Assembly: GCA_021234155.1 (NCBI GenBank)
Contig: JAJEKV010000049.1
Coordinates: 4,373,487 to 4,437,486, forward strand
Source: Isoetes taiwanensis
Taxonomy: Eukaryota > Streptophyta > Lycopodiopsida > Isoetales > Isoetaceae
Length of the DNA stretch: 64,000 nucleotides
Reading direction: 5' to 3'
Shown: piece by piece, positions 1 through 11,339 of the stretch
Numbering within the stretch: position 1 is the stretch's first letter
How the letters are laid out: every line of letters begins with the position of its first letter
Notes under the pieces: model-generated
Seen by the model: only the letters and a program-made list of their open reading frames with translations
Told to the model about the DNA's origin: nothing
Databases searched by the model: none
Position numbers and translations under genes: made by a program

Positions 1-1000
1 TTTACTAGAGAAGAGAACATGGACGTAAGATACTTACTCCCAAAGTTACGCATGGTTATCAATGCATAGGATCAAGAGGTCTTCTTGTGTTCTAACATTG
101 ATTTATTCTAAAAGGAGTTTAACTTGAGCTATGGTGGAATATTGTAATGGTTGGAGATATTGATTTGGGAAAAGTCCAATAAAAAACTGCCTTTTTCAAT
201 TTATCAATTAAAGAGCGCTAGATGAGAGTAAGATATATTATGTAGCAATATAATCGTTTAGCCTAAAGCAAGTGTTTTTGAAAAACAACTCTACAACTGT
301 TAAGCTACCACAATATTACAAAGATACCCTTTATTTGGGGTATAGTTTTGAAAATTTCTTTCATGGTGGAACTTACTGTTGCAAAAAAAAATAAGAACCT
401 TAAAAAGTATCACCGAAATTGCTGCTCTGGATTCGATCGTCGATTTCTAAGCCAACAATGTGAGTGATTTTGTGCCTATTTTTGCAATGAATCCTATTGT
501 GCTTAAAGTCGTGTAAGCAATTCAACTTGACTTTGGAAGAAATAACGCAATTAGAGAATCAGATGCATGGCCAGAAACAATCAAATTCGGATCCCATTCG
601 TATTGTTAGGAGTTATTGTTAATGCCATAATCATAGTTTATTTAGAGGTTAAGAAAACAATTGATAGGTGTTGACACGTGTCATTTCCAAAGGATAACAT
701 TGGTTGGTTTTTAACAGAACAAAGAGGGCAAAAAGGGGACGGGCGGAAGAGCGGAGATCAAGGTCGAAGACAGCAGCAATAGTAATCCATTGTGTTAGAG
801 TTACAGGATTGAGAGGCGGAGAAGACAGAATGGATACAGAGATGGAGGAGACGGAGGAACAGCTTCTTAATTGCACGTATTTGGCTTCATATCCCAATCT
901 GTTAGAGGCAACGATGTGTCAGTAAACGGTGGCAATACTAAAAATAAATTTGCATATGCTGAAGCGTTAGCATACAGTGTAGTTTTTCATTCAGAAAAGA
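1..1000. other. no recognisable gene
   Basis: I see only AT-rich sequence with short open frames and no protein family I recognise. A GACACGTGTCAT motif lies near 670; similar TGATA(C/T)GTGTCAT strings recur near 2048 and 2125, so this may be repeat-derived or contain G-box-like (CACGTG) sites. Nothing firmer can be supported. Confidence 0.4.
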
Positions 1001-1013
1001 CGGCACTTATTAA

Positions 1014-1204
1014 GACACTATATCCGATGCGTTTTTGGCTGCTGCATCTGTTGCATCGGCAACAGCTATCCCAATATCTGCCTTCTTAAGAGCAGGTGCA
1101 TCATTTACTCCCTCACCAAGCCATCTGCCTTTTCTATTAGCTCATCGATGGGAAGGCCTTCATATGCTTCCTCATTTCGATGGCCAAGCAGTGATGATGA
1201 AGGA
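1014..1204 (-). pseudogene. plasma-membrane H+-ATPase fragment (P3A-type)
   Basis: Read on the minus strand, about 1084-1129 encodes [12 protein letters not shown] and the following bases encode [14 protein letters not shown]...ASDIV. This is the hinge signature ([27 protein letters not shown]) of plant plasma-membrane proton pumps, with D replaced by E in the second position. Upstream, about 1130-1204 encodes [28 protein letters not shown], matching the preceding nucleotide-binding region of the same family. The stretch of roughly 30 residues that normally lies between the two blocks is missing, and the two blocks are in different frames. No start, no membrane segments and a stop right after SDIVS show that this is a small relic, not a gene. 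Family assignment rests on well-known motifs and is secure. Confidence 0.85.
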
Positions 1205-1254
1205 GTAAAGGGGGAAGCAAAAAGGAGTTCGCTTGCAAGACCACGGATTCGCCT

Positions 1255-1795
1255 CTAGCTTGGGACAACTACAGCCAGGTATTCTACCTCTGCTGCAGCA
1301 TAGGAGTCTTCTGCACAGCTGCAGGTGTCGGAATTGAGAGGCTTTTCCTCTGATTTATCCACTGAAACATTACACCGGCACAAAGGGCAAGTAGCATGAG
1401 ACTCAAACCATGCGTCAATACACTGAGTGTGGAAGCTATGGCTGCAATTTGGCAAAATCCTGCCCTGTTCCCCTGTTCTAAATTCGCTCAAACAAACCGC
1501 ACATTCCAGACCCAATTCTTCATCTTTCACTTCGAATACTGGCAGCAAATCCAACACTGATTTGTACTGGCAGCAAATCCAACACTGATTTGTCCAGCCC
1601 CATTCCTGCAGGAAAAAGCACTCTGATGCTCCTCCTCCTCCTAACCGAGGGTGTTCTCGTGCTGTGCAGCAATTAACGAGGAAAGTGCAGCATCCTAGAG
1701 CTCCGACAATTATACAGATCGCAATACACACAAAATGGGAAAAAACTAGTGTATTGCTGGGAGGACGATGGCGCAGATGAAGGAATTTCCGACAT
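1255..1795 (-). pseudogene. ATL-type RING-H2 E3 ubiquitin ligase, frameshifted
   Basis: The frame ending at 1255 contains a complete RING-H2 finger: CAVCLSEF, then CSHSFH, then C and CPLC, which in ATL proteins recruits an E2 enzyme. Its N-terminal part has a hydrophobic stretch (CIAICIIVGALGCC) expected for the ATL membrane anchor. The ATL GLD motif is present (GLDKSVLDLLPVF) but only if the frame is read across a 28-bp tandem duplication at 1537-1592; because 28 is not a multiple of three, the anchor and the RING are now in different frames. The only good ATG I see (1795 on the minus strand, MSEIPSSAPSSS) is in yet another frame from the anchor. At least two, probably three, frame breaks argue for a pseudogene. 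The 3' part could still express a soluble RING piece. Confidence 0.75.
1537..1592. repeat. 28-bp tandem duplication inside the RING-H2 gene
   Basis: Two adjacent identical 28-bp units (1537-1564 and 1565-1592) beginning TACTGGCAGCAAATCC. The second copy restores the GLD motif frame to the RING; the first is read out of frame as NQCWICCQY. Confidence 0.9.
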
Positions 1796-2048
1796 TTTTT
1801 CCTAAGTTGTGCTCCAGGAATTCCAAAAACCAGTCAAAGCTATGTCTGGCAGGCAATTTTGAAGCACACTGGTCACAGCATTCCTATAACTTCCGGCTTC
1901 AGCAACAACGGGCCCATCTCCGGCAACGCAAAAAAAGCAGGACATTCGTCGCCCCTAGAAGCTAGAAACTCCACCGGAAAATCCATCCACATCCAAAAAA
2001 ACATCCAAAAACCCCCCTGTACCCAGGAAAAAGAACCGGAAAATATCT

Positions 2049-2935
2049 GATACGTGTCATTTTAATAAGAAAAGCACAAAAGGATCGAATCTTTGGAGAA
2101 AGAATTATATATGTGTAGATAACTGATATGTGTCATTTGGACCATTGCACTTTACGACAAGGATTTTTATCGAAGTTGGCACTATCCATTCTTAGTATGT
2201 TGGCAGTCTCATGATAAGACCTTCATGGATGAATATTTAGTGCATCTGATGTGTTTCTATCTCTAACATATAATTATAATAGGGTAGATTCTAGAATGTT
2301 CTACAATTAAACATTAAAATATAGATATTTCAACGGTGCTGTAATCGAAGCTACTAGAAGATTCTAGAAACCAGTCTATAAGGTATGGAGGCCTTTCTGG
2401 AAGCTACTGTGGACGTCCTGCGACTTCATGAATGATCTAGAGAGCTCTTTAACTTCATATAAAAGGGAGTGCAACCCATAGCGGAGATTGAGTGTTGTTT
2501 GAAGCGTGGGTGTCTCTAGAAGTTCTCAGCAGGATCCAGAAGATCTTTGAAGTTTATGTAGAAGGTTTTAGATTCTTCTCGGTAGCATATAAAATAAGAA
2601 GGACGTGCTATGGCGGTTAGTCTGTTTGCAAAAGCTCTGAGGGCAAATCAAGCCTCAGCAAGATATTTTACTTGCTCTTAAATCTTCTTACTAGTAAAAG
2701 GATCCGGAAGTAACTTCCTCGCCTTGAAGAGCCATCATCTCTGTTTCCTGGTGATCCCCTTTGGTCCCAGCCTTATGCCAAGCCTTAGACTGCTCTATCT
2801 GGCTCTGCCATAGTTTTTTAAGCCTGGGGTTATGGTGTTCGGAGTTTTGGTATTTCAGGAGCTCCCTTGCCTGCAAATCTGCTTTTGTTCTTGTGTATGA
2901 CCAAAAAATTCAGTCTAGTTTATATCAGAGCTTGG
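2049..2935 (+). repeat. possible LTR relic with TATA-like and primer-site-like motifs
   Basis: A TATA-like string (ATATAAAAGGG) lies near 2457-2467 and TATATCAGAGCTTGG at 2921-2935 resembles the initiator-Met tRNA primer site TGGTATCAGAGC found in plant retrotransposons. I found neither a partner LTR nor recognisable gag or pol downstream, so this is only a suggestion. Confidence 0.2.
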
Positions 2936-2939
2936 TAGA

Positions 2940-4330
2940 GGTGTGGAGCTTTGTTGTTACTCAAATGCCCAGATTCCAGTTTCCACCTTTTTTCTACAGT
3001 TCTTGCAACGACAAGTTCCTTCAAGCAGACGATAAAGATAATTTAACTTAGGTTTTTTCTAGTCCCTTTTCTATTCTCATCTTTTCATTTCAATCAAAAT
3101 GTGTTGCATTCTCCAAGATTATGGCGAATCAAATAAAAGCATTGCACCTAGGTCATGTGTAAATGGTGTTAGTTTTATGATTTTTTATTTCAATGAAGAA
3201 TATGCTTTTCTAGTATGGAGGCAAAGATCTATTATTTGCTGCCATTAGCAGAAATTCATGGCATCTACATTTGAACAGGGCTTTACGCAGGTTTATCGAT
3301 GATTACAGGTCGAGCATGTGGGCTATGCCAAGGGTAATCCGAATCGCCATGCCAATTGTTTATACCCATGGCAAGAATTCAAATCTTTGTTTCTACTGCA
3401 ATGGCATTACACAGATGTTTAGTCTGAAACAAATTTTTCTGATGCATATGGGCTGCCCAATAGTTTGGTATGCAAGAACATTGAGAGTTTGACTGCCTTT
3501 GGCATATCACTTTTCGCTGCAGTGTCAATGGATGAAGAACAATTTGAGAACATGTCCGGGTCTTTCTATGTGCACAAATACATTTTCCTGTAGCATTACT
3601 ATGAGTTGTATTAGTGCCACGCATATCGAATTATAAATCAGTATAATTTAAGTAAAATAGACTATTCAATGTATCTACACATTCAAATTGGAATCCTCAT
3701 GGTCTATTTCGAATGTGGGCAACCAGGAAGAAGCTTCATTTTAAGAGATTGCAGAAACTGGTAGAATTAACTGGGTGCTTGCAAAGATTTGTTTCTACTT
3801 GTGATAGGTGAGCTGTGAGTCTTTCAGAAGAATATGACTGTTGCACAACAACACTAATAGATCTCGTTGCACAGAATTCTGAAACATGTATTGCTACCAA
3901 CTTTTTTATAGGAGTTGTTATCATTGGCTCCATTGTTTTAACCTCAATTGTTTCCATTCTTACAACCTCAGTTCTAGGTTAGTACAATTTAATCTCTTAC
4001 TTATAAGAAAAATACTAAGTGTGGTAGGTGCAAGAGGTTTTCTTGGAGCATTCAAGATTTGTTTGTAGCTTGTGGAAAATTGGCATTTGGCTCCTATAGT
4101 ATCCTGTTTAATTGGGAAGATGTTAATACTGTAGTACTGGTTAGACAGAAGAAGAGGTTGAGAGAGGCTCATGTGTACTTTAATTACAGACATATTCTGT
4201 TCCAGAAGGGATCCTTTGTACGTAAACTATAGCTGATCCATGAGGGATCTTTGTATTATACTGTAATTTTTCCTATCTGATCAATACAATAACTTCTTAC
4301 CTTCAAAAAAGAAAAAGAAAAAGAATTAGA
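2940..4330. other. no recognisable gene
   Basis: Only short open frames on both strands; none shows a domain I recognise. A purine-rich A stretch near 4305-4325 could be an old retroposon tail. Confidence 0.35.
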
Positions 4331-4335
4331 TCATG

Positions 4336-4534
4336 CAATATCTTGGCGAACACGTCCAGAGCACCTATATATATACATTGTTGAGCCTCTGTTGTTTTAA
4401 TCACAGAGGTTCGTCGGTTTAGCAACCATATCCGGGCCACTTATACATGTTTCTAATTCAAATTTTGGTTCTCCAAAATCAGTGCCACCCTCTTTCACCG
4501 TTAGAAAATATAATAGAAGTTTTAATAGTCAATG
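4336..4534 (+). repeat. ~200-bp direct repeat, copy 1
   Basis: Begins CTTGGCGAACACGTCCAGAG and ends TTTTAATAGTCAA; matches 4795-4994 in the same orientation with scattered substitutions and two small indels. 260 bp of unrelated sequence separate the copies. Confidence 0.9.
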
Positions 4535-4794
4535 TAAATCTTGTTGGAATCAAACTTAACCTATAAGACCAATTTATCCAAATTTCACCTTAGTCACATA
4601 TTCTTTCAATAAACTACTAGATCAAGTGTAATCTAGTAATGCTCAATTGTGAATGTTCAATTTACCTTTTCAAATGCTCAACAATTATTCATAATTTTAA
4701 TGGTTATGAAGTAATAAGCAAAACACTATTCATTTGGGATCGAAGCAAACACTGTAGCAATTACAGACTAATCTAATGAGTGTATTAGACCATT

Positions 4795-4994
4795 CAATCT
4801 CTTGGCGAACACGTCCAGAGCACTTATATATATACATTGTTGAGCCTCTGCTCTTTTAATCACAGAGGTTCGTCGGTTTAGCAACCATATCCAAGCCACC
4901 TATACATGTTTCTAATTCAAATTTCGGTTGGCTCCAAAATCAGTGCCACCCTCTTTCATTGTTAGAAAATATAATAGAAGTTTTAATAGTCAAC
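4795..4994 (+). repeat. ~200-bp direct repeat, copy 2
   Basis: Second copy of the 4336-4534 segment. The arrangement (direct repeats around a short unique spacer) could be a tandem duplication or the ends of a very small element; I see no TG...CA ends or target duplication that would decide this. Confidence 0.9.
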
Positions 4995-6690
4995 GTTCTT
5001 ACCACAATACCCTTTCAAAATACATAGGAATAATTAGGGTAGTGGTTATGTTTTTCACCTATACATATTATACACATCTGAACATGAACTTTTATATGTG
5101 GTGAAATCCCAACAAATCTGGCATAGCTAATCTCGCCCAGGAAATCTGCCCCCCTTCATCATGTAAGAAGGTTTTCTGCTCTTCTAAGCAGAGGATACCA
5201 CCAAAGCAATCGCCCTAGCCATCTGATTCCCCTTTTGTTACGGTGAGACGATGCAGATAGCGACCACAAAATTACCTCCTACAGCAGGTTTAGGACAGTC
5301 ATCAAGAATATTCGAGTATATACTGGTATATAACTTGAATACGCCCTTTACCTAAATTAGCGAGAATTTGCCCTTTAGGGGCAACCCAAAAATATAAGTA
5401 TAAATAAAGCCAAAATATTAAAATCAACACTTGAAAAATATTATGTACACCAAATGGCTTGCCCTTCTTAATGCCTTTTAAACAAGTGTTTACCCCTTCC
5501 GGCACCCCAAGAAGTAAGACAGAAGTTTAAATATTATATATTGCAAGGTTTCCCCTTCGAGCAACACAAAAAGCAGAACGTGATGTTTTATGCCTTGGCA
5601 TGGAAACAAGACTATTTTATGCCTTAGCATGACGACTACACATTGGCCAACAACATGGAAAGTGGGTCGCAAATTCCGCGTGACATTTAATCTCGTGCTG
5701 GCACGTGGCATCCCTCTACAATCCAGAATGGAAAGAGGGAAGCCAATTTCGTGACCATCAAATTTAACAGGCTATAATAGGTTAATAGCACAGATTTCAC
5801 ACACAAGACTCATTCAAGAGTTTATCTCAACTTTATTGAACAAGTTTCGGAAAACACAAGTATATATTGGCTTGCTGCTAGATCTTATATAAATTCAGTT
5901 CTCTGCTCTCAAAACTGGCATCTGAACGGCATCTTGTCATGCTTCCGAGTTAAAACTTCAGCTTTTGCAAGAATAGAGTAGAGAATCTACACTAATGTTC
6001 TTAATGTCGCATCCAAAATGTCTTGCAGTTACAGATGCCTGCAGGCATCCCCATTCACGACACAATGGATTCAATAAAAGTATTTCATAAAGAAAAACGA
6101 GTAATTTCAAAGCAGACCTTTCCGTAGTTGTAAGTCCCAAAACCAATCCTCCAAAAATGTCCAGGTTTCCTTTGTTTTTAGCTTCTAACCTGTGCAAAAA
6201 TGTTCTGTCACAAGCCTGCAGAAGATGAACCATAATCCTTTCTTAACATCATGCCTAAGATAACAAAATAGAAATAGGGTTGCTATTTTTTGCTGGGGTG
6301 CAATGTTGTGTTGCCACGTGGCAGTCCTCTACACAGCGGAATGGAAGTCGGGTCGACTCATTCCGCGTGACCGGTTGCTTAGGTTTTTCCTAGGGTTGCT
6401 TTAGGGTTAAGACCGCCGCACTTTCTTTTGTCGAGTTTTTGGCTTCTTTGGCGCTGGGATCTTCGCAGGTACTCTGTTCTTTGTAAAAGTTTGTATTTAG
6501 AAACAGAGATCTCTGCAGAGCGTGGTTTGGCACTGTGTTACAGCGTTATTTTTGTAAAAACCATGTCCTTTGGCGCTGGATTTGTTCATAGAAATCCCTC
6601 TTCAAGCTCGGGCTTCGCAACAGAGGCTCATAATGCAAATTTTCTTCATCTAATCCAACTGGCGCTAAAGTAAGCTGGAAATCCGACGGC
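4995..6690. other. no recognisable gene; promoter-like leader near 6390-6420
   Basis: No protein family recognised. Around 6384-6420 the sequence reads CCTAGGGTTGCTTTAGGGTTAAG, a telobox-like motif common in plant 5' leaders, and a short frame opens at the ATG at 6694 (MGSSGMSLAASS...). The phrase GATCTTCGCAGGTA at about 6458 recurs near 7836, so this tract is partly duplicated. Confidence 0.3.
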
Positions 6691-6756
6691 GAAATGGGGT
6701 CATCTGGCATGTCTCTTGCCGCATCATCTGTTGTGGATCTTGCAGGTAAAACTATG

Positions 6757-6970
6757 CCCGGGGAATGGGCTTATACATAAAGGGGATATGGCATCTGCGT
6801 TCGGAGGGTAGCAAAAAACCCCCCTTGTATACACATTTTTAAAAGGCAAATTGACCCCTATGTATATAGATATTGCTCTAGATCACTGCCTAAAAACACC
6901 CCTAACCCCTAAGTATACGTACGCAAATGGTCCAAAAAACACCCCTCCGTTGAACTCTCATGGGTCAGGG
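6757..6970 (+). mobile_element. diverged MITE-like element related to the one at 40903
   Basis: Starts CCCGGGGAATGGGCTTATA and contains CAAAAAACCCCCC, GTATAC, AAAAGGCAAATT, GACCCCT, AAGTATACGTACG and GTCCAAAAAACACCCC in the same order as the 236-bp element at 40903-41138. The 3' end and target duplication are not clear here. Non-coding and C-rich on this strand. Confidence 0.6.
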
Positions 6971-8770
6971 TAATAAAGAGTGGCTAGAGTTCGCCAAATG
7001 GCGATTTTTTAGACCTTTAGACAAATTTCATGGCTAAAGTATGTAAAGGCAATTTTTTTAGAAAAAGCATAATTTAGCCACTCCAAAAGGGGGTAAATTC
7101 TGAACACTTAGAGTTTAGCCGGGATTGTTTGCTGCATGGTGTACTGAATCACCTTCTCTAAAGTTGATTAGGGGAACCCTGATCAATTCAAATAGCCATG
7201 CCAATTCTATTCGGGAGCCTCTTTCATTTGGGAATTGCCATTAGCTACCTCAATCATATTTTGAATTTGTATCTATAAGTTGTTTAGGTTAAATGCTATG
7301 AAGAATGTTATATCATGATGCGCATTTTAAGCTTTAAATAGTAGTGATCTCTTCTTGCAATTGTTGACCCTAAAGGGCTTCATCACCAAATTCAGCATTT
7401 GGATGCATGCATATTCCTTCAAACGATATTGTTTGTTCCTTGAACAACTTTGTTATCATTTTGTAAAAGAATCATATTGAATCAATATCATTCATGTACG
7501 AATCAGTGCTCAAAGTTTAAAGTTAAATAGTTGCACTTTAGCTGGGGACCAAGAAAAATTCGCCAACATCAGAATTTCATGTTATATATATTTTAGATTT
7601 TAGCCAAGTGGGAAGATAATTAAAGGGCTTTATTTTATCAAATTTCGCCAAGAAGGAAATCCAAGAACTTTTGTTTTTCATAGGTTTAGCCAACCTTAAT
7701 TTGAATAGAAAAACATTTAGGGCCGTTAAAATTTACCCTGCTCATGGGTTATACGCTAATGAAAGGTGAATTCCCTGAGAAACTATGTCCTTTCTAAAAC
7801 TCTAAATTAAAACTCTGTATCTAAAAAAAAGCTGGATCTTCGCAGGTAAAACTTTGTTCTAAAAGCAGAGATCTCTTCTTTGGTGCTACGAAGATCTTTG
7901 CAGGTAAAACACAGTGGCAGGAGGAATAAAAATAGCTCCCCTATTTCTATTTTGTAGGGGAATGGAGGTTGGTCCTCCATTCCCCTATACAAAATGGAGA
8001 GATCTGAGCAGTTTGAAAACAGTGTTGTGTAGCAGTCTGCAACTACAAGCGGAGGGCGTTATATGACCCCTTGCTCTTGGATTCTAGTGGCAGAGCTAAC
8101 TGCCAGAGCTTCAAATGTCCTCTTGGTCTTGGATTCCGGCGATGGACCTAAATGCGAGCAAGAATAACAAAATAAGTACAAGAAATGCAGAAAGAATCTT
8201 GCAGCTCAGAAAAAAACAGACTTACGTTATAGTTACCATCTATTTCTTCCATTCTGACTTGCATGCAACAAAAGCTAATGTCTGCAAGCATAATATATTG
8301 TATAAAAAAATACTCTGTTGCAACAAAACCTCCTTGCGACCTTTTGTGCTTCTGCGAAGAACACAAAATAAAGGAGCAGGAAGGCGAGGACGATGCCGCT
8401 CCATTGACGCCATAGCCGCAGCTCTGCCACGAAGAAGAATGGCGAGAAAAAATGGGGGGCAAATTTGCTCCCCATTTCCATGTTGTGGTGGCATGGCCAC
8501 CGGTCTCACATTCTGGTACCCGCTCCCCGCTGCGACGGTCGCGGGGCCCCACCGATCCACACCGGAATGTGGTCCCGCATGTCACAAATTAGTTGGCAAG
8601 ATAACATGTCACAAATTAGTTGATGGTGGGCTGGCTGGGCCAAAGTATTTTATTTCTTAGACACGATGCAGATATAAATTGGCGTCGTGGATCGTGGTGG
8701 CGTGGATCGTCAAGACAATTCATTTCGACTGGGCCAGTAAAACGTGAGAATGGATGCTAATTTGACCGCC
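6971..8770. other. no recognisable gene
   Basis: Open frames of 60-181 codons occur on both strands (for example 8115-8660 plus and 8148-8585 minus), overlapping each other, without recognisable domains. A 17-bp phrase (ATGTCACAAATTAGTTG) is repeated around 8579 and 8606. I treat the frames as chance. Confidence 0.35.
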
Positions 8771-8773
8771 ATT

Positions 8774-8785
8774 CTCTTATATAAG
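8774..8785 (+). promoter_or_regulatory. possible TATA box of the 9-kb host gene
   Basis: TCTTATATAAGTC lies about 65 bp before an ATG at 8842 (MARVYLSIHFSPRDK). Position and sequence fit a TATA box, but the link between this ATG and the downstream exons is not established. Confidence 0.25.
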
Positions 8786-9402
8786 TCAACTCAGACTTTT
8801 TAGTTCTTGAAAAGTGAACTGCTGGTAACAGGCTTTGCCTTCATGGCTCGGGTGTATTTGTCCATACATTTCTCTCCAAGAGACAAGGCCAGTGTAGACA
8901 TTAGCAAAAGGCTGGAAAATCTGCAGCCCTCCCCCACTTTCCAAAACTCTTACAGAGATGTTGTTTCCAATGTGATATTTCTGGCTACTATGGAATCCGT
9001 GATTTTCCTAACCACTTACTCTTCCATTCGTTTCTTCCAGTCTATGCAAACGTAGAGCCTTGTGAAATAGAAAAGCAGGCCTCATTTCAAACAAAGAAAG
9101 CTCTTCACAGGGCTTCTCTCGGACGCAGCGAACTTGTGTTCCATATGAAAAGGTGTTTAACTCTTTTTTGGTAGATAATTGATGTATATTTTCAAAATAA
9201 GATTTAACATAATGTGGAAAGACTAACCGATGTTATTCTGTGCAGTTCCAAGCTTGAGGATTTCATAAGACAGTTGCAACAAGTGTTAACAGAGGAAGAA
9301 AGAAACCTGAAAGAGATTATAAATAAACTTTCCAATTCTGGCGCCACAGTGTTACTGGCACGAGGAGTGGATACTAGGGCAGAAAAGAAAATTTTTACGA
9401 GA

Positions 9403-9407
9403 TTGGG
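9403..9407 (+). repeat. TTGGG target-site duplication, left
   Basis: TTGGG immediately precedes the 5' LTR and is repeated at 14320-14324 right after the 3' LTR. Five bp is the usual Ty3 integrase stagger. Confidence 0.95.
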
Positions 9408-9631
9408 TGCTATATGCTAAGGACGTGGAGTCCAAAGATGGCTTTTAGGCCAAAGAGGGCCTTTAGTCCAAAAGGGGGCCTATGGTCCAAAGAGGGCTTT
9501 GGTCCAAAGATGGACCAAAGGGGCGTGCATGCTATATAGTAGCTCGGGGGAGAGCTCTGGGGCAGCTGTGTCATAGCTGAGGGCTCGTGGTTGGGTGGTG
9601 AGATAGCGTGCCACGTCAAGTGTCTGTCTTA
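9408..9631 (+). repeat. 5' LTR of Ty3 element
   Basis: 224 bp, beginning TGCTATATGCTAAGG and ending TGTCTGTCTTA. Internally it contains several GGTCCAAAG / GGCCAAAG phrases, a short tandem pattern in the U3 region. Confidence 0.95.
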
Positions 9632-9632
9632 G

Positions 9633-9644
9633 TGGTATCAGAGC
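9633..9644 (+). promoter_or_regulatory. primer binding site (initiator Met tRNA)
   Basis: TGGTATCAGAGC, complementary to the 3' end of plant initiator-Met tRNA, one base downstream of the 5' LTR. Confidence 0.95.
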
Positions 9645-9655
9645 AACAAGTTTCG

Positions 9656-10109
9656 ATGGCCGGTTCCCCTGCCAATGTTAACTTGGAAGATGAAGAGCTC
9701 AAAACGTAGTGGCATCAAAACGGGTGCCAATGTCAAAATTGAATTCAAAAAGTATTCCGCTGCCACTAGTGATGCGGATGAATTATTCGCGTGGCTTCGG
9801 GATTTGAATTCATATTTTGCTAAGACTAAGGATGACGAGGACACTCAGTTATATTTTGCTGAGCGTCATCTGGATGGGGTTGCAAAGGACTGGTGGCTCG
9901 ATATCCAGAAGAACCAGCCAGTCGATCAACCTATTGTTACCTTTGCGGAATTTGAAAAGCAAATCAAAAATCGTTTTTTGGGTCATAATTGGGAGCGCGA
10001 TCTTATCGCGGAATGGAATAAGTTGACCCAACAAAACATGGAAATTGTTCGATCTTTCGCCGCACGAGTTTTAAAGAAAGGACTTCAGCTTAGTAAAAAT
10101 GATCTTTGA
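9656..10109 (+). pseudogene. Ty3 gag (capsid), broken
   Basis: The natural start appears to be the ATG at 9656 (MAGSPANVNLEDEELK), which hits a stop at once (TAG near 9707). The capsid domain continues in a neighbouring frame: KIEFKKYSAATSDADELFAWL, then LYFAERHLDGVAKDWW and an FEKQIKNRF motif, typical of the retrotransposon gag domain (about residues 20-140). The frame stops at 10109. Beyond it, homology to the gag tail continues only with further frame changes. The capsid would package the RNA in the cytoplasm; this copy cannot make full-length protein as written. Confidence 0.85.
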
Positions 10110-10435
10110 GAAGTCGAAAAACTCATGGGTGGGGTGCATCGTTAGATGCAGGCAAAGCTTCGACCTGCAAGTTGCCAATCTTTCTTTTGGTGAGCTCGTG
10201 TAAGATGGCGAGAGAAAGTAGAGGAGGAAGGTTTGCCCTTACTGAAGCCATTAATGCTCAACGTGGCCTCAAAGTTTCTATGAAAGAGGCGAGTGGTTTT
10301 CGGGATAAATCAATGGGATCTGCTCCAGGGTCTGGGCCATTCAAACGGCCGCACACAGACGTTGCAGATAATGAACCTGTTGGGGCCAAAGAGCCAAAGG
10401 AATCGTATCAAGCACGCATGAAAGAAGCGGCTTAT

Positions 10436-11094
10436 GCGAAAATAAGTGTTTTGTTTGTTATTCAACTGATCATAAGTTTTATGAATGCCCTACTTATTTG
10501 GAAAAGAAGAAAGGGGAACGAAAGGAAGCTACACCTACTCTTAAGTCTGGGACTAAGAAAGAGGATAAAAGTAAGAAAGTAGCTTCTGTTCGCGGAGATG
10601 GAAAAGGGAAGAAGGTGGCTACGGTCAGGAAAAATGGGATATGGATTACGTTGAGAATAGTAGTCTCTTACGATTTTGGGCTACTATTCAAGATCAAAAA
10701 GTACATGTCCTATTCGATCCAGGGCGGTGAGTTTGATTTTATTTCTTTCGCTTGGTGAAAGAACTCAAATTAACTTCTATTCCTTTATCAAGTGATGTAG
10801 AATTAGCTTCTGCTTTCTTGAATGTTGCTCCTCCGCCTTCTTCATTTATGGTCAAGGATGTTGAATTTCAATTGCAGGGATATATCTGTAAACGTTCTTT
10901 CATGGTTTCTGACCTTGGAGGTATGGATATTATTCTAGGCATGCCATGGCATAAGGCTATTAATCCTCTTATAGATTGGAAAGCGGGTATTGTTATGTTA
11001 TCCTTGGAAGGGGGTAAAAAGACCTTCAAGTTTGTGAAGGATGATATTGTATCCCCTATTCCCACGATTTCGTTATGCAGTTTAAGCGTTTGGC
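10436..11094 (+). pseudogene. Ty3 nucleocapsid zinc knuckle and protease, broken
   Basis: A CCHC knuckle (CFVCYSTDHKFYEC, C-x2-C-x4-H-x4-C) is encoded around 10447-10488 followed by a Lys-rich tail. The protease follows: VLFDPG near 10700 (the active-site triplet is DPG, not the usual D(T/S)G), then FMVKDVEFQLQGY and the second hydrophobic signature MDIILGMPW. Frame changes occur just before the knuckle and on both sides of the catalytic motif. DPG is seen in some plant Ty3 elements, so that substitution may be natural; the frame changes are not. Confidence 0.8.
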
Positions 11095-11339
11095 AATGAA
11101 AACTCATTTTGTGTATTTGGTGGTTTTGCGTTCTAAGTTAGAAGTATCCCCATTAAATGAGCGTCAAAGCAGTCTTTTTTGCATTATTTTGATGATGTCT
11201 TTTCAAATGAAATTCCACAAACTTTGCCACCCCAGCGTTTGGAGGACCCCACAGGATTGATCTTCTTCACGGGAAAGAACCTCTAATCAAGCTCCTTATC
11301 GGAGAATGCATGGCCAACAAGTTGAGATTAGGCGCCCGG

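Noticed and set aside
8115-8660. 181-codon plus-strand frame overlapping a 145-codon minus-strand frame
   Set aside because: No recognisable domain, mutual overlap, and low-complexity flanks.
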